From NCBI GenBank assembly GCA_903872155.1, contig CAIQJP010000046.1, positions 1 to 64,000 on the forward strand: a stretch of DNA of 64,000 nt, written 5' to 3'. The stretch comes from an uncultured Actinomycetes bacterium (GTDB taxonomy: Bacteria; Actinomycetota; Acidimicrobiia; Acidimicrobiales; Ilumatobacteraceae). The notes beneath the pieces are model-generated. The model searched no databases. It was not told the origin of the DNA and saw only the letters and a program-made list of their open reading frames with translations. Of the stretch, positions 1-8,467 are shown piece after piece; position 1 is the first letter of the stretch; each line of letters begins with the position of its first letter. The position numbers and the translations under genes are program-made.

Positions 1-124
1 CCACCGATGTCGCGCCACGCTGAAGATCCAGCATCACTAGTTGTCTCGGCTCGCCGACGATTGTGTTTACCCGCAAGTCGCGACGCTGAAATTGAAGAGT
101 GGTTACGCGACCACCCACCTGCGT
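1..124. other. Left edge, unassigned
   Basis: No gene can be assigned here with confidence. Two partial frames are open. On the plus strand, frame 1 is open from the window edge to a TAG at 169-171, overlapping the CLC gene tail by 47 bases. On the minus strand, the frame directly after the CLC stop codon is also open to the window edge, with a GTG at 118. That second reading contains a run resembling a kinase catalytic loop (RDLRVN, then VMLDLQ), but the upstream half such a kinase would need is missing. Sequence to the left of this window would settle it. Confidence 0.2.
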
Positions 125-1387
125 TTATGAGTGATGTGGTTGTGCTGCGGTGGCCCGGAGGTCTTTCGTAGAGCCGTGACGTTGACCTTCGTAGATGCCG
201 TGCTTTGGCGAAATGGCGTACGCAACAATGCACACAATTCCGGCAGGTACTGCCATGCCAGCACCAAATAATTCAATCGCTAACACTGCACACGCAATTG
301 GCGCATTTGCTGCTGCACCAAAGACAGCTGCAAGGCATGCAGCAGCTGCCAGCGTGGGGGAGAGATGAAGTGGCCCCGACAAAGCCGATCCAAGAGTTGC
401 GCCGATGACGAACAGCGGTGTCACTTCGCCACCAGGAATTGAACAACCAAGTGCGATGGCGGTGAAGAGAATCTTCAATACGGGGTCCCACCAGCTTGCA
501 ACTGATCCGCCAAGAGCATCGCTCACTAAAGGCAGCGACAGACCTAAATAATCACGTCCGAAAATCAACATCAATGCGAGAGTTGCGACCGCACCAATGA
601 TGGGTCGAGCAGGCACCCACGAGATGAGATCGCGCATGACTTTTTTAACGCCGTGCAAAACTTCAATAAACACGCGTGCCGCAAGTCCGGCAGCGATACC
701 GACGACAACTAAGCGCAAGGCAATTGACCAGTCGATATTGACCGCGATCTCGGTGATGGGTGTGTGGCGACCAAGCGCTTCCACAATGAAGTCGGCAGTC
801 ACTGATGCGGCTATTGCGGGAGCCAAACCTTCATATCGCAAGCGGCCCGTTTGTTGAACTTCAAGACCAAAGATTGCACCAGCGAGCGGAACACCGAATG
901 CACCACCGAACGCACCGGCCATTGCCGCGATCAACATCAATCGCATATCGGATGGCTTCAGTCGAAATGGTTTGGCTAACAGACTTGTCACTGAACCACT
1001 GATTTGTAGAGCGGCACCCTCACGGCCGACCGATGCACCAGTGAGCTGGGCAATGAAAGTGGCCCCAAAAATCATTGGTGCCATGCGATACGGAATCTTG
1101 GGGGTGTGATCGGTTGCGGATGGATCAGCCGGCGGGAGTGATTGCTCGACGACCAACGATGTTCCGCGGTTAGCTGGCCCGCCCAAATAGTGATACGAGG
1201 CACCCAAAATGAAGGCCGCGACGGGGAGCAGCCAAACCAGCCAACCATGGTCAAGCCGAAGTTCGGTAGCCCGGTCGAGCGCTTCAAATAATGCCCATGA
1301 ACCCACACCCGACGCCGCGCCGACGATCGTCGCAGCGACCATGATGGCCAACAGGTGAGTGGCGACTCGGGTTTTGTCAGAAAACAC
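125..1387 (-). CDS. CLC-family chloride/fluoride channel or antiporter
   Basis: A 420-residue polytopic membrane protein of the CLC family, which moves chloride or fluoride across the membrane, often coupled to protons. The family filter motifs are visible: GREGAALQ at residues 121-128 and PGGEVTPLF at about 318-326. The second resembles, from memory, the form seen in bacterial fluoride-exporting CLC-F members, so fluoride efflux is a reasonable guess but unproven. Length fits a bacterial CLC without cytoplasmic CBS domains. The start is GTG; no better in-frame ATG is nearby. The gene is divergent from the response-regulator gene at 1465, and the 77-base gap between them carries a possible OmpR-type site. 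Confidence 0.88.
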   Translation of the reverse strand: MFSDKTRVATHLLAIMVAATIVGAASGVGSWALFEALDRATELRLDHGWLVWLLPVAAFILGASYHYLGGPANRGTSLVVEQSLPPADPSATDHTPKIPYRMAPMIFGATFIAQLTGASVGREGAALQISGSVTSLLAKPFRLKPSDMRLMLIAAMAGAFGGAFGVPLAGAIFGLEVQQTGRLRYEGLAPAIAASVTADFIVEALGRHTPITEIAVNIDWSIALRLVVVGIAAGLAARVFIEVLHGVKKVMRDLISWVPARPIIGAVATLALMLIFGRDYLGLSLPLVSDALGGSVASWWDPVLKILFTAIALGCSIPGGEVTPLFVIGATLGSALSGPLHLSPTLAAAACLAAVFGAAANAPIACAVLAIELFGAGMAVPAGIVCIVAYAISPKHGIYEGQRHGSTKDLRATAAQPHHS

Positions 1388-1422
1388 AGACTCACGCTAG
1401 TAGTCATTTGATCTGAACATGG

Positions 1423-1442
1423 TTTCTCACCATTCTCTTACC
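1423..1442 (+). promoter_or_regulatory. Candidate OmpR-type direct repeat before the two-component operon
   Basis: TCTCAC at 1425-1430 is followed by TCTTAC at 1436-1441, exactly 11 bases start to start. This spacing is typical of OmpR/PhoB-family tandem half-sites. The same hexamer recurs with 11-bp phasing upstream of the secreted protein gene at 3734. It lies in the divergent promoter region of the CLC gene and the response regulator and suggests autoregulation (inference). Confidence 0.45.
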
Positions 1443-1464
1443 GAGAAACAGGCAGACTTCTTAA

Positions 1465-2175
1465 ATGACAAATGCGCCTCAGATTGATCGAGTCCTTGTT
1501 GCCGATGACGACAAGTCAATTCGCGAGTCACTCGTGCGTGCCCTCAGCCTTGAGGGCTACACCGTGACATCAGCAAGTGATGGTGCCAAAGCTTTAGAAA
1601 TGATTCAAGCCGAGCGGCCCGATGTGGTGGTGCTCGACTTGATGATGCCAGTCATTGACGGCATCACCGTGTGTCGCGTTTTGCGCGCCGAGAAGAATCG
1701 TGTTCCCGTGTTGATGTTGACTGCTCGCACCGAAACAAGCGATCGGGTGATGGGACTTGATGCTGGAGCTGATGATTACCTTCCCAAACCGTTTGCGCTT
1801 GAAGAACTACTTGCGCGGCTACGCGCCTTGCTACGTCGCAATCGTCCGCTCGATGACTCAACCGAAAATGACACACTGTCTCTTGATACTTTGCGTATTG
1901 ATGTTGCCGCGCGCCGAGTTTTCCGTGGAGAGATTGAACTTGAGATGTCAAAGACCGAGTTTGATTTACTCGAGCTACTTGTTCGCAACAGCGGAATCGT
2001 TTTAGATCACTCAATGATTTATGACCGCATTTGGGGTTACGACTTTGGTCCAGAGTCAAAGAACCTGGCGGTGTATATCGGGTACATCCGACGCAAGGTT
2101 GACATTGAAGGAGAAAATCGTCTGATTCATACAGTGCGCGGCGTTGGCTACACCGCCAGGATTTCACAGTCATGA
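1465..2175 (+). CDS. OmpR-family response regulator (MprA-like)
   Basis: A 236-residue DNA-binding response regulator. The receiver domain has the acidic cluster D14-D16, phosphoacceptor D58 (VVVLDLMMP), T86 and K108 (LPKPF). A C-terminal winged helix follows at about 130-232, ending in the usual VRGVGY segment. Together with the histidine kinase that overlaps it by four bases (ATGA at 2172), it forms a standard two-component pair. Order and sequence are most like mycobacterial MprAB, an envelope-stress system, but orthology is inferred from general resemblance only. Likely targets are its own operon and the downstream secreted protein gene, both preceded by TCTCAC repeats. Confidence 0.93.
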   Translation: MTNAPQIDRVLVADDDKSIRESLVRALSLEGYTVTSASDGAKALEMIQAERPDVVVLDLMMPVIDGITVCRVLRAEKNRVPVLMLTARTETSDRVMGLDAGADDYLPKPFALEELLARLRALLRRNRPLDDSTENDTLSLDTLRIDVAARRVFRGEIELEMSKTEFDLLELLVRNSGIVLDHSMIYDRIWGYDFGPESKNLAVYIGYIRRKVDIEGENRLIHTVRGVGYTARISQS

Positions 2176-3539
2176 GTTTGCGTTGGAAATTGATGTTGTT
2201 GCTTGTTGTCATTGTCGGTGGGGCAACGACAACAGTCGGAATTCTTTCCTATCAATCAACTGAAGACCGCATGATGACTGAGATTGATAACTCACTCGGA
2301 ACTGCAACAAATGTTCTTTTGAACCGCCGAGATTCAAATCGTCCCGGTCGACAAAATAACGGCGGAAACAATGGCGGTCTGATTGTGATTCCTGATCGTC
2401 CTTTAGGAATCGAACAATATGTCGTGCAACTCACCGATCGCGACGGAAATGTGCTTGGTGCAACGACTGGGATTTCTCTTCCATCAATGAAATTGACAGT
2501 TGATAATCAAGGAGTTGAGAGACCGACAATTGCAACATTGACAGGGGCAGACGGAATTCATTATCGAGTTCGGGCTGAAGGTTTTTCTGTAGGAGTGGTG
2601 CAACTTGGTCGTGACTTGCGAGAAGTTGACAATGTATTGACCGATCTACGATCACGAACAATTCTGACCGGTGCGATTGTTGCTTTGCTTTCGGCAATTC
2701 TTGGATGGGTGGTTGCCGCCAGCATGACATCACGCTTGCGCAAACTGTCAAGTGCAGCAGAGCATGTTGCAACTACCGGACAGTTTGACGTTGACACACC
2801 TTCTTCTGGCCGAGATGAGACAGCACGACTTTCTCGATCGTTCAAAGAAATGCTTGAGGCGCTTTCAAGGTCAAAAGAACAACAAAAACGCCTTGTTCAA
2901 GATGCTGGACATGAATTGCGTACCCCACTCACAAGTATGCGCACCAACCTTGATGTGATGCGCCGTCACCCAAATATGGATATCGCAATGCGTGAACAAA
3001 TCATGCATGATCTTGAGCGTGATGCTGGTGATATGGCTGCGTTGGTTGAAGAAGTTGTTGCGATTGCTGCAGAACGTCACACCGATGAACTTCCTCAGCC
3101 CATTGAAATGAAAAGTGTTGTGCAATCAATTGTTGAACGCGCATCGCGACGCAGCGGTCGTGACATTGTTGTGAACGCTGATGATTCGATTGTCATTGCG
3201 AACCATCACATGTTCGATCGAGCTGTTTCTAATCTCATTGATAACGCTTTGAAGTTTGATACGTCATCGCAACAGATCGAAGTAACAATTCACAACGGTG
3301 CGTTAACAGTCAGCGATCGTGGCATCGGAATCCCTGAGGACGAAGTGCAACTCATTTTTGAACGCTTCCATCGTTCGGCTGCATCACGTTCGATGCCGGG
3401 TTCGGGCCTCGGATTGTCAATAGTGGCCGATTTTGCTCGTGCCCACGGCGGTTCAGCCTTCGCCCGAAATCGCATTGGCGGAGGGGCCGAAATTGGGTTT
3501 TCCCTGCCCACAGCCCATAAATCGAGTTGGGAAGCCTGA
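2172..3539 (+). CDS. Sensor histidine kinase (MprB-like)
   Basis: A 455-residue membrane kinase that should sense an extracytoplasmic signal and phosphorylate the preceding regulator. Two membrane segments at about 5-27 and 163-185 bracket a periplasmic/extracellular domain containing a short Asn/Gly-rich loop. A HAMP region follows, then the HisKA box with phosphoacceptor H247 (DAGHELRTPL). The ATPase domain shows the N box (NLIDNALKF), G1 (DRGIGI), F (IFERFHR) and G2 (GSGLGLSI). All key residues look intact. Translation is probably coupled to the regulator through the ATGA overlap. Confidence 0.93.
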   Translation: MSLRWKLMLLLVVIVGGATTTVGILSYQSTEDRMMTEIDNSLGTATNVLLNRRDSNRPGRQNNGGNNGGLIVIPDRPLGIEQYVVQLTDRDGNVLGATTGISLPSMKLTVDNQGVERPTIATLTGADGIHYRVRAEGFSVGVVQLGRDLREVDNVLTDLRSRTILTGAIVALLSAILGWVVAASMTSRLRKLSSAAEHVATTGQFDVDTPSSGRDETARLSRSFKEMLEALSRSKEQQKRLVQDAGHELRTPLTSMRTNLDVMRRHPNMDIAMREQIMHDLERDAGDMAALVEEVVAIAAERHTDELPQPIEMKSVVQSIVERASRRSGRDIVVNADDSIVIANHHMFDRAVSNLIDNALKFDTSSQQIEVTIHNGALTVSDRGIGIPEDEVQLIFERFHRSAASRSMPGSGLGLSIVADFARAHGGSAFARNRIGGGAEIGFSLPTAHKSSWEA

Positions 3540-3568
3540 ACCGCAACTGATTCACGGCTGATTCTGGC

Positions 3569-3628
3569 TCTTACTATCCAGCGAAAACTCTCACCTTGTT
3601 CTCACATTGGTTGGGTTTACTTCTCACC
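3569..3628 (+). promoter_or_regulatory. Three phased TCTCAC repeats
   Basis: TCTCAC occurs at 3589-3594, 3600-3605 and 3622-3627, that is at offsets 0, 11 and 33, all multiples of 11. A related TCTTAC is at 3569-3574. The block lies between the kinase stop and the secreted-protein gene at 3734. The phasing suits tandem binding of an OmpR-family regulator, the obvious candidate being the product of the gene at 1465. Confidence 0.5.
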
Positions 3629-3651
3629 TAGGAGTTGCAATCTGTACTCAT

Positions 3652-3679
3652 ACCGATCGGAGACCCCCCGACGATCGGT
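3652..3679. repeat. Inverted repeat ACCGATCG / CGATCGGT
   Basis: Perfect 8-bp arms at 3652-3659 and 3672-3679 are separated by 12 bases rich in C. It lies 55 bases upstream of the ATG at 3734, after the TCTCAC repeats. It may be a leader hairpin or a second operator. There is no U-run, so it is a poor terminator. Confidence 0.4.
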
Positions 3680-3733
3680 TGAAAACAAAAAGCAAACACT
3701 CAACCAAACTCAACTCAAAGGAACAGAACAATC

Positions 3734-4591
3734 ATGGAAACGAATTACACGAAACCCAAGACCAAGAAGTTCGCAGTCATCGGAATCACCGCTGGCTTGT
3801 TGCTCGGAGCCGGTGGCGGACTCTTGATGAATCTGCCCGGTGGTGCCAGCGCCAAGTCGGTGACTCCTCAGGCCATCTCGGCTGACGACAACAGCACCGA
3901 TACTTCAACCCCCGCAAACTCGATCAATGGTGCCGACGCTGGTGGCGATGTTGACGCAGATGGAGATCATCACGGTGGACGTGGTGGCGACATCGATCCC
4001 GCAGCACGTGAAGCCAAGCTTCGCGAAACGTTGCAGACACTTGTTGATGCCGGCACCATCGATGCGTCAGATGTCGATGCGATTGTCACTGCACTTCAAA
4101 CCAAGCCCACGACCCCTCCGGCTGCTGACACCGCTGGTGCCCGTCCCGAACCTGGCACGATGTTGAAGGCTCGTCTTCAGACTTTGGTTGATGACGGCAC
4201 CTTGACCTCAAGCCAACTTGATGCGGTTGTCACTGCACTTGAGGCTGCTCGCCCTATGGGTGGCGGTATGGGTGGCGGGATGGCCGGCGGCATGGGTGGT
4301 CATGGTCACGGTGGACCGGGTATGGGCGGTGCTCGTGGTGGAATGCGCCAAGAGATGCTGACCACAGCTGCTGACGCCATTGGCATCACTGCCGACGAAC
4401 TCAAAACCGCAGTCCAGGGTGGTCAGACCATCGCTCAGATTGCTGAAGCAAACGGTAAGTCAGTTCAGTCAGTGATTGACGCGCTGGTCGCTCAGGCCAC
4501 CACCGATCTCACTCAGCGCATCACCGACATGGTGAATGGTGTGAAGCCCGCAGCTCCAACTGAAGCTGCCGGCGCCACTGCTGGGGCCTGA
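3734..4591 (+). CDS. Secreted/anchored Gly-Met-His-rich protein of unknown function
   Basis: A 285-residue protein I cannot assign to a named family. A basic N-terminus and hydrophobic stretch (about 13-35) followed by GGASA suggest export. Two copies of a helical repeat occur at about 96-121 and 144-169 (ETLQTLVDAGTID and ARLQTLVDDGTLT cores). Between the second copy and the C-terminal helical domain (about 205-270) lies a Gly/Met stretch with HGHGG (174-204), plus an Asp/His patch near 72-86, both plausible metal-binding or flexible segments. A purine-rich AAAGGAACAG precedes the ATG. Position and phased upstream repeats suggest it is an output, or a feedback sensor, of the MprAB-like system (inference). 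Confidence 0.75.
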   Translation: METNYTKPKTKKFAVIGITAGLLLGAGGGLLMNLPGGASAKSVTPQAISADDNSTDTSTPANSINGADAGGDVDADGDHHGGRGGDIDPAAREAKLRETLQTLVDAGTIDASDVDAIVTALQTKPTTPPAADTAGARPEPGTMLKARLQTLVDDGTLTSSQLDAVVTALEAARPMGGGMGGGMAGGMGGHGHGGPGMGGARGGMRQEMLTTAADAIGITADELKTAVQGGQTIAQIAEANGKSVQSVIDALVAQATTDLTQRITDMVNGVKPAAPTEAAGATAGA

Positions 4592-4640
4592 TTCGAACTC
4601 ACTCGTTCACATACTTAAAAATTTCCGCCCGTCATACCTG

Positions 4641-4696
4641 ATCTGGTGGTGGGCAGTGGCCATAACGGTCATTGCTCGCCACCAGATTTTGTTTTT
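4641..4696 (+). terminator. Rho-independent terminator after the secreted-protein gene
   Basis: ATCTGGTGG at 4641-4649 pairs with CCACCAGAT at 4679-4687, and the interior continues the stem with G-U wobbles. The stem is followed by TTTTGTTTTT. It is a clear intrinsic terminator about 50 bases past the stop at 4591, so the helicase gene is a separate unit. Confidence 0.8.
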
Positions 4697-4712
4697 GAAT
4701 CGTCCCATCCCT

Positions 4713-4726
4713 AGAACACCCGTTCT
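4713..4726. promoter_or_regulatory. LexA (SOS) box before the helicase gene
   Basis: AGAACACCCGTTCT contains GAAC-N4-GTTC, the Gram-positive LexA consensus, and the flanking A/T pair extends the palindrome. It ends 17 bases before the helicase ATG at 4743, a normal operator position. SOS induction of UvrD/PcrA-type helicases is known in other bacteria, which supports the call. Confidence 0.7.
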
Positions 4727-4742
4727 CTAGGATGGCTTCTTC

Positions 4743-7100
4743 ATGAGTGACAACGGCAGCCTTTTCAACGATGACGACTTGTTCGGATCTCCCGCACCAG
4801 TGGTTCGCGAAACGCGCCAGCCCGAGACCGAAAGTGCCCCATACGCAGCGCGCTATTCGAACTCACGGATCAAGCCGATCTCGTTGGATGGTCTCAACCC
4901 CATGCAACGCGAGGCTGCCGAACATGTTGATGGACCGCTGTTAGTTGTTGCCGGCGCCGGAAGTGGCAAGACCCGAGTTTTGACGCACCGTATTGCCCAT
5001 CTCATTTCAAATCATGGGGTCAGTCCCATGAATGTCTTGGCAATTACCTTCACCAATAAAGCCGCGGGCGAAATGAAGCATCGTGTTGAGTCACTCATTG
5101 GGCCAGTGGCAAAATCAATGTGGGTATCTACGTTCCACTCGGCGTGTGTGCGTATTTTGCGAGTTCATGCCGAGCGCATTGGTTATCCCAAAACATTCAG
5201 TATTTACGATCAGGCCGATGCCCAACGATTGACGGGCTATGTCATTCGCGATATGGGACTTGATGTCAAGCGCTTCACGCCCCGAGCCGTGCACGCAGTG
5301 ATTTCTAATTGGAAGAACGAATTGGTGTCGCCTACGCAGGCCGCCGAACGAGCAGCACACATCTTTGACCGTAAGCACTCAGAGATTTATCGCGAATATC
5401 AAGAGCGTTTGCTCAAAGCTGGCGCAATGGACTTTGACGACCTCTTGGTCAATGTCGTGCGTTTGTTCAGAATGCACACCGATGTTTTGGCGTCGTATCA
5501 AGATCGATTCAAATACATCTTGGTTGACGAATATCAGGACACGAACATTGCGCAAAATGAAATCGTGCTCAGTTTGGCGGCCCGTCATCACAACGTATGC
5601 GTTGTGGGCGACACCGATCAGTCGATCTACGCATTCCGCGGTGCCGACTTCCGCAATATCGGACAGTTTGAAGATGCCTTTGACGAAGTGAGTGTGGTTG
5701 TTCTCGAACAGAACTATCGCAGCACGCAAAACATTCTTGATGCCGCCAATGCCGTCATCGCGCAGAACTTTGGCCGTAAGCCGAAAGAACTCTGGACCGA
5801 AACGGGTCCTGGCGATCCCATCGTTCGTTTCCATGCCGATGACGAAGGTGACGAGGCTGCCTTTGTCGCACGAACGATGCAAACATTGCGCACCGGTGGT
5901 CGCAAGTGGGGTGACATGGCGGTGTTTTACCGCACCAACCCGCAGAGCCGTGTCGTTGAAGAAATCTTCATGCGTTTTGGTGTGCCGTACAAAGTGGTCG
6001 GCGGAACTCGTTTCTACGATCGTCGCGAAATCAAAGACGCCGTTGCGTATTTGCGTGTCGTCACCAATCCGCTTGACGAAGTAAGCGTGAAGCGCGTTCT
6101 CAATATGCCCAAACGCGGTATTGGCGACACCAGTATTAGTCGCCTTGATGTGTTTGCACGTGAAGAAAACATCAGTTTCTTTGAGGCTTTACGCCGCTCT
6201 GGTGAGGCAGGTGTATCGGGTGCTGCTCGGCGAGGTATTGAATCTTTTATTGCGGTGATTGACGAAGTTGCTGCGCAAGAAGAACAAACTCCTGGCGCAC
6301 TTTTCGAAGCGGTACTTGAAAAATCTGGATATCTCGCCGAATTTGATAATGAAAATTCGGTCGAAGATGCTGGTCGCCTCGAAAACTTGGGCGAATTAGT
6401 TTCGTCGGCAAAAGAGTTTGCTCAAGTTGATGAATTCCTCGAACAAGTGTCGCTTGTTGCCGATGCTGACGATTTGTCAGATGATGACAAAGTCATCATG
6501 ATGACCATGCACGCCGCTAAGGGCCTTGAATATCCAGTCGTCTTTATTGTGGGTGTCGAAGAAGGATTGTTCCCGCACAGTCGTGCGCTTGTTGACGCCA
6601 ATGAACTTGAAGAAGAACGTCGCTTGGCTTATGTGGGTATCACGCGAGCTCAAGAGCGCTTGTTCTTGACGCACGCATGGAGTCGTCAACAATTCGGAAC
6701 CACGCAGTACAACCCGCCGTCACGCTTCTTAGAAGAAATTCCTGAAGAACTCATCGAGCATCAGGGCAACGTGCAAAACCGTCCGAAGGCGCGCACTACG
6801 CGCGATGACGATTGGGGTGGCCGCAAGGTCAGCTCATTTGATCCCGATGATGAGTTCCGCGAAAGGCAAGTTGATGCCGCCATGGCTGCTGGCCGTTCGG
6901 TAGTACAGCGACCACCACAGCCCTCGAACAGCCAAGATATTGGTTTGCGGGTCGGTGACACCGTCGAACACTCCGTTTTTGGCGAAGGAATCATCATTGA
7001 CATCACCGGCTCGGGTGACAAAACCGAGGCCGTCATCAATTTCCGCGAAAAAGGTCGCAAGCACCTGTTGTTGGCGTGGGCCCCACTCAAGAAACTCTGA
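4743..7100 (+). CDS. pcrA: UvrD/PcrA-type ATP-dependent DNA helicase
   Basis: A 785-residue superfamily 1A 3'-5' helicase acting in nucleotide excision repair, replication restart and removal of recombination intermediates. Motifs run in order: Q-type LNPMQREA (51-58), Walker A GAGSGKT (71-77), DEYQDTN (motif II), GDTDQSIYAFRGAD (III), QNYRS (IV), MTMHAAKGLEYPVVF (V) and YVGITRAQERL (VI). The C-terminal 70 residues (VGDTVEHSVFGEG...) look like the Tudor-like domain of PcrA. The N-terminus is a short acidic extension. The start ATG lies just after a LexA box, so SOS induction is predicted. It stands alone between a terminator and a short gap. Confidence 0.95.
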   Translation: MSDNGSLFNDDDLFGSPAPVVRETRQPETESAPYAARYSNSRIKPISLDGLNPMQREAAEHVDGPLLVVAGAGSGKTRVLTHRIAHLISNHGVSPMNVLAITFTNKAAGEMKHRVESLIGPVAKSMWVSTFHSACVRILRVHAERIGYPKTFSIYDQADAQRLTGYVIRDMGLDVKRFTPRAVHAVISNWKNELVSPTQAAERAAHIFDRKHSEIYREYQERLLKAGAMDFDDLLVNVVRLFRMHTDVLASYQDRFKYILVDEYQDTNIAQNEIVLSLAARHHNVCVVGDTDQSIYAFRGADFRNIGQFEDAFDEVSVVVLEQNYRSTQNILDAANAVIAQNFGRKPKELWTETGPGDPIVRFHADDEGDEAAFVARTMQTLRTGGRKWGDMAVFYRTNPQSRVVEEIFMRFGVPYKVVGGTRFYDRREIKDAVAYLRVVTNPLDEVSVKRVLNMPKRGIGDTSISRLDVFAREENISFFEALRRSGEAGVSGAARRGIESFIAVIDEVAAQEEQTPGALFEAVLEKSGYLAEFDNENSVEDAGRLENLGELVSSAKEFAQVDEFLEQVSLVADADDLSDDDKVIMMTMHAAKGLEYPVVFIVGVEEGLFPHSRALVDANELEEERRLAYVGITRAQERLFLTHAWSRQQFGTTQYNPPSRFLEEIPEELIEHQGNVQNRPKARTTRDDDWGGRKVSSFDPDDEFRERQVDAAMAAGRSVVQRPPQPSNSQDIGLRVGDTVEHSVFGEGIIIDITGSGDKTEAVINFREKGRKHLLLAWAPLKKL

Positions 7101-7167
7101 CCAGAATCGCACAGATTCTTCGTCCATATTCTTCGCTCCGGCCTGCTCGGCGTGGTTGAATCGGAGT

Positions 7168-7596
7168 ATGAAAGCAGCGCTCTTAGTTGAAAGCCTCACG
7201 GGCAACACCTGGAAAGCGGCCGAAATGATTGCCGCCAACTTGCAACAGGAAGGGTGGACCATCACTGGTCTCAACCCGATGAAGCAACCCGATCACCACG
7301 CCATTCAGGCGGCTGACCTGATTGTTGTCGGAACATGGGTCCACGGAGCATTCATTGTTGGCCAAGCACCTTGGGGGATTGGCAATATCAATGCACTTCC
7401 GGCAATCGCTGGAAAGCGGGCCGCGACATTTTGTACTTTTGCTCTGAACCCCGGCAAGACGCTTGGTGCGATGGAAAAGTCGGTGACTCGTCTCGGTGCC
7501 GATGTCGTTGGTGGTTTGGCACTTCATCGTTCAAAGTTGGGTGCTCACACCGAAGAGTTTGCCGCGCGTCTTGTTGGCGCACTAGCCACTGCTTAA
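7168..7596 (+). CDS. Flavodoxin-like protein
   Basis: A 142-residue protein resembling the flavodoxin/FMN-binding fold: MKAALLVESLTGNTWKAAEMI gives a phosphate-loop-like S-LTGNT segment at about 9-14, and VVGTWVHG near residue 54 matches the second flavin loop position. FMN binding and electron transfer are inferred. The reading frame is open further upstream into the helicase gene, but the ATG at 7168 starts at the natural first beta strand. Spacing to any Shine-Dalgarno-like sequence is too short to help. It ends three bases before the amidase gene. Confidence 0.7.
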   Translation: MKAALLVESLTGNTWKAAEMIAANLQQEGWTITGLNPMKQPDHHAIQAADLIVVGTWVHGAFIVGQAPWGIGNINALPAIAGKRAATFCTFALNPGKTLGAMEKSVTRLGADVVGGLALHRSKLGAHTEEFAARLVGALATA

Positions 7597-7599
7597 ATC

Positions 7600-8439
7600 G
7601 TGCGTTCACTCACAGTCGCGGCATTACAAATGTCGATGACTGACGTCGTATCTGAAAACGTCGCAAAGGCAGAACGTTTGGTTCGTCAGGCAGCTTCACA
7701 AGGTGCACGACTCATCTTGATTCCGGAGTTGTTTGAAGGTCGTTACTTTTGTGAAGACCAACGAGCCGAGCATCTTGATCGTGCGCAACCACTTATTGGC
7801 CATCCAACTATTGCTCATTTCAGTGCACTCGCGAAAGAACTCAACGTTGTCTTGCCCGTGAGTTTCTACGAACGTGATGTGAATGCGTTGTATAACGCCT
7901 GTGCAGTGATTGATGCTGACGGAACTGTGCTTGGCGTATATCGCAAGAGCCATATTCCTGACGGACCTGGTTATTCAGAGAAGTATTACTTTCGACCCGG
8001 CAATACGGGCTACAAAGTGTGGGACACCGCAGTCGGCAAAGTGGGCGTCGGAATTTGTTGGGATCAATGGTTTCCTGAAGTTGCGCGCGCACTCGCGCTT
8101 AACGGAGCGGAAGTCATTGTGTATCCGACCGCAATTGGTAGCGAGCCGATGGACCCTGAATATGATTCTGCCGCGCATTGGCAACGAGTCATGCAAGGTC
8201 ATGCGGGTGCAAATCTTGTTCCGGTCGTTGCAGCCAATCGAATCGGTACCGAAGTAGGTTCACGATTCACGTTGACGTTTTACGGTTCATCATTTATTGC
8301 TGGACCAACTGGCGAAAAAGTTGCTGAAGCCGATCGCAGTAGTGAGACAGTTCTGACGGCAAATTTTGATTTAGACGAAGTTGCACACATGCGTAGTGGT
8401 TGGGGAGTCTTTCGCGACCGCCGCACTGATTTGAATTAA
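7600..8439 (+). CDS. aguB: Carbon-nitrogen hydrolase, N-carbamoylputrescine amidase-like
   Basis: A 279-residue nitrilase-superfamily enzyme. The catalytic triad is visible: E43 (PELFEG), K116 (RKSHIP) and C153 (GICWDQWFPE). The segments around these residues, including DGPGYSEKYYF, closely match N-carbamoylputrescine amidases, which convert N-carbamoylputrescine to putrescine in the agmatine route of polyamine synthesis. No agmatine deiminase gene is adjacent, so the substrate is inferred from sequence only. The start is GTG, three bases after the flavodoxin-like gene, suggesting cotranscription. Confidence 0.85.
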   Translation: MRSLTVAALQMSMTDVVSENVAKAERLVRQAASQGARLILIPELFEGRYFCEDQRAEHLDRAQPLIGHPTIAHFSALAKELNVVLPVSFYERDVNALYNACAVIDADGTVLGVYRKSHIPDGPGYSEKYYFRPGNTGYKVWDTAVGKVGVGICWDQWFPEVARALALNGAEVIVYPTAIGSEPMDPEYDSAAHWQRVMQGHAGANLVPVVAANRIGTEVGSRFTLTFYGSSFIAGPTGEKVAEADRSSETVLTANFDLDEVAHMRSGWGVFRDRRTDLN

Positions 8440-8440
8440 C

Positions 8441-8467
8441 TCTGAACTAGATCAGAAATAGTTCAGA
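8441..8467. terminator. Hairpin between convergent genes
   Basis: TCTGAACTA (8441-8449) and TAGTTCAGA (8459-8467) form a perfect 9-bp stem with a 9-base loop. It overlaps the sulfatase stop codon and sits just past the amidase stop. There is no clear U-run on either side, so termination is plausible but weakly supported. Confidence 0.45.

Noticed and set aside
1-118. Kinase fragment on the minus strand after the CLC stop
   Set aside because: A short resemblance to a kinase catalytic loop, but the required N-terminal half would overlap the CLC coding region.
6834-7527. Minus-strand frames across the helicase end and flavodoxin-like gene
   Set aside because: No family motifs and they run against both well-supported plus-strand genes.
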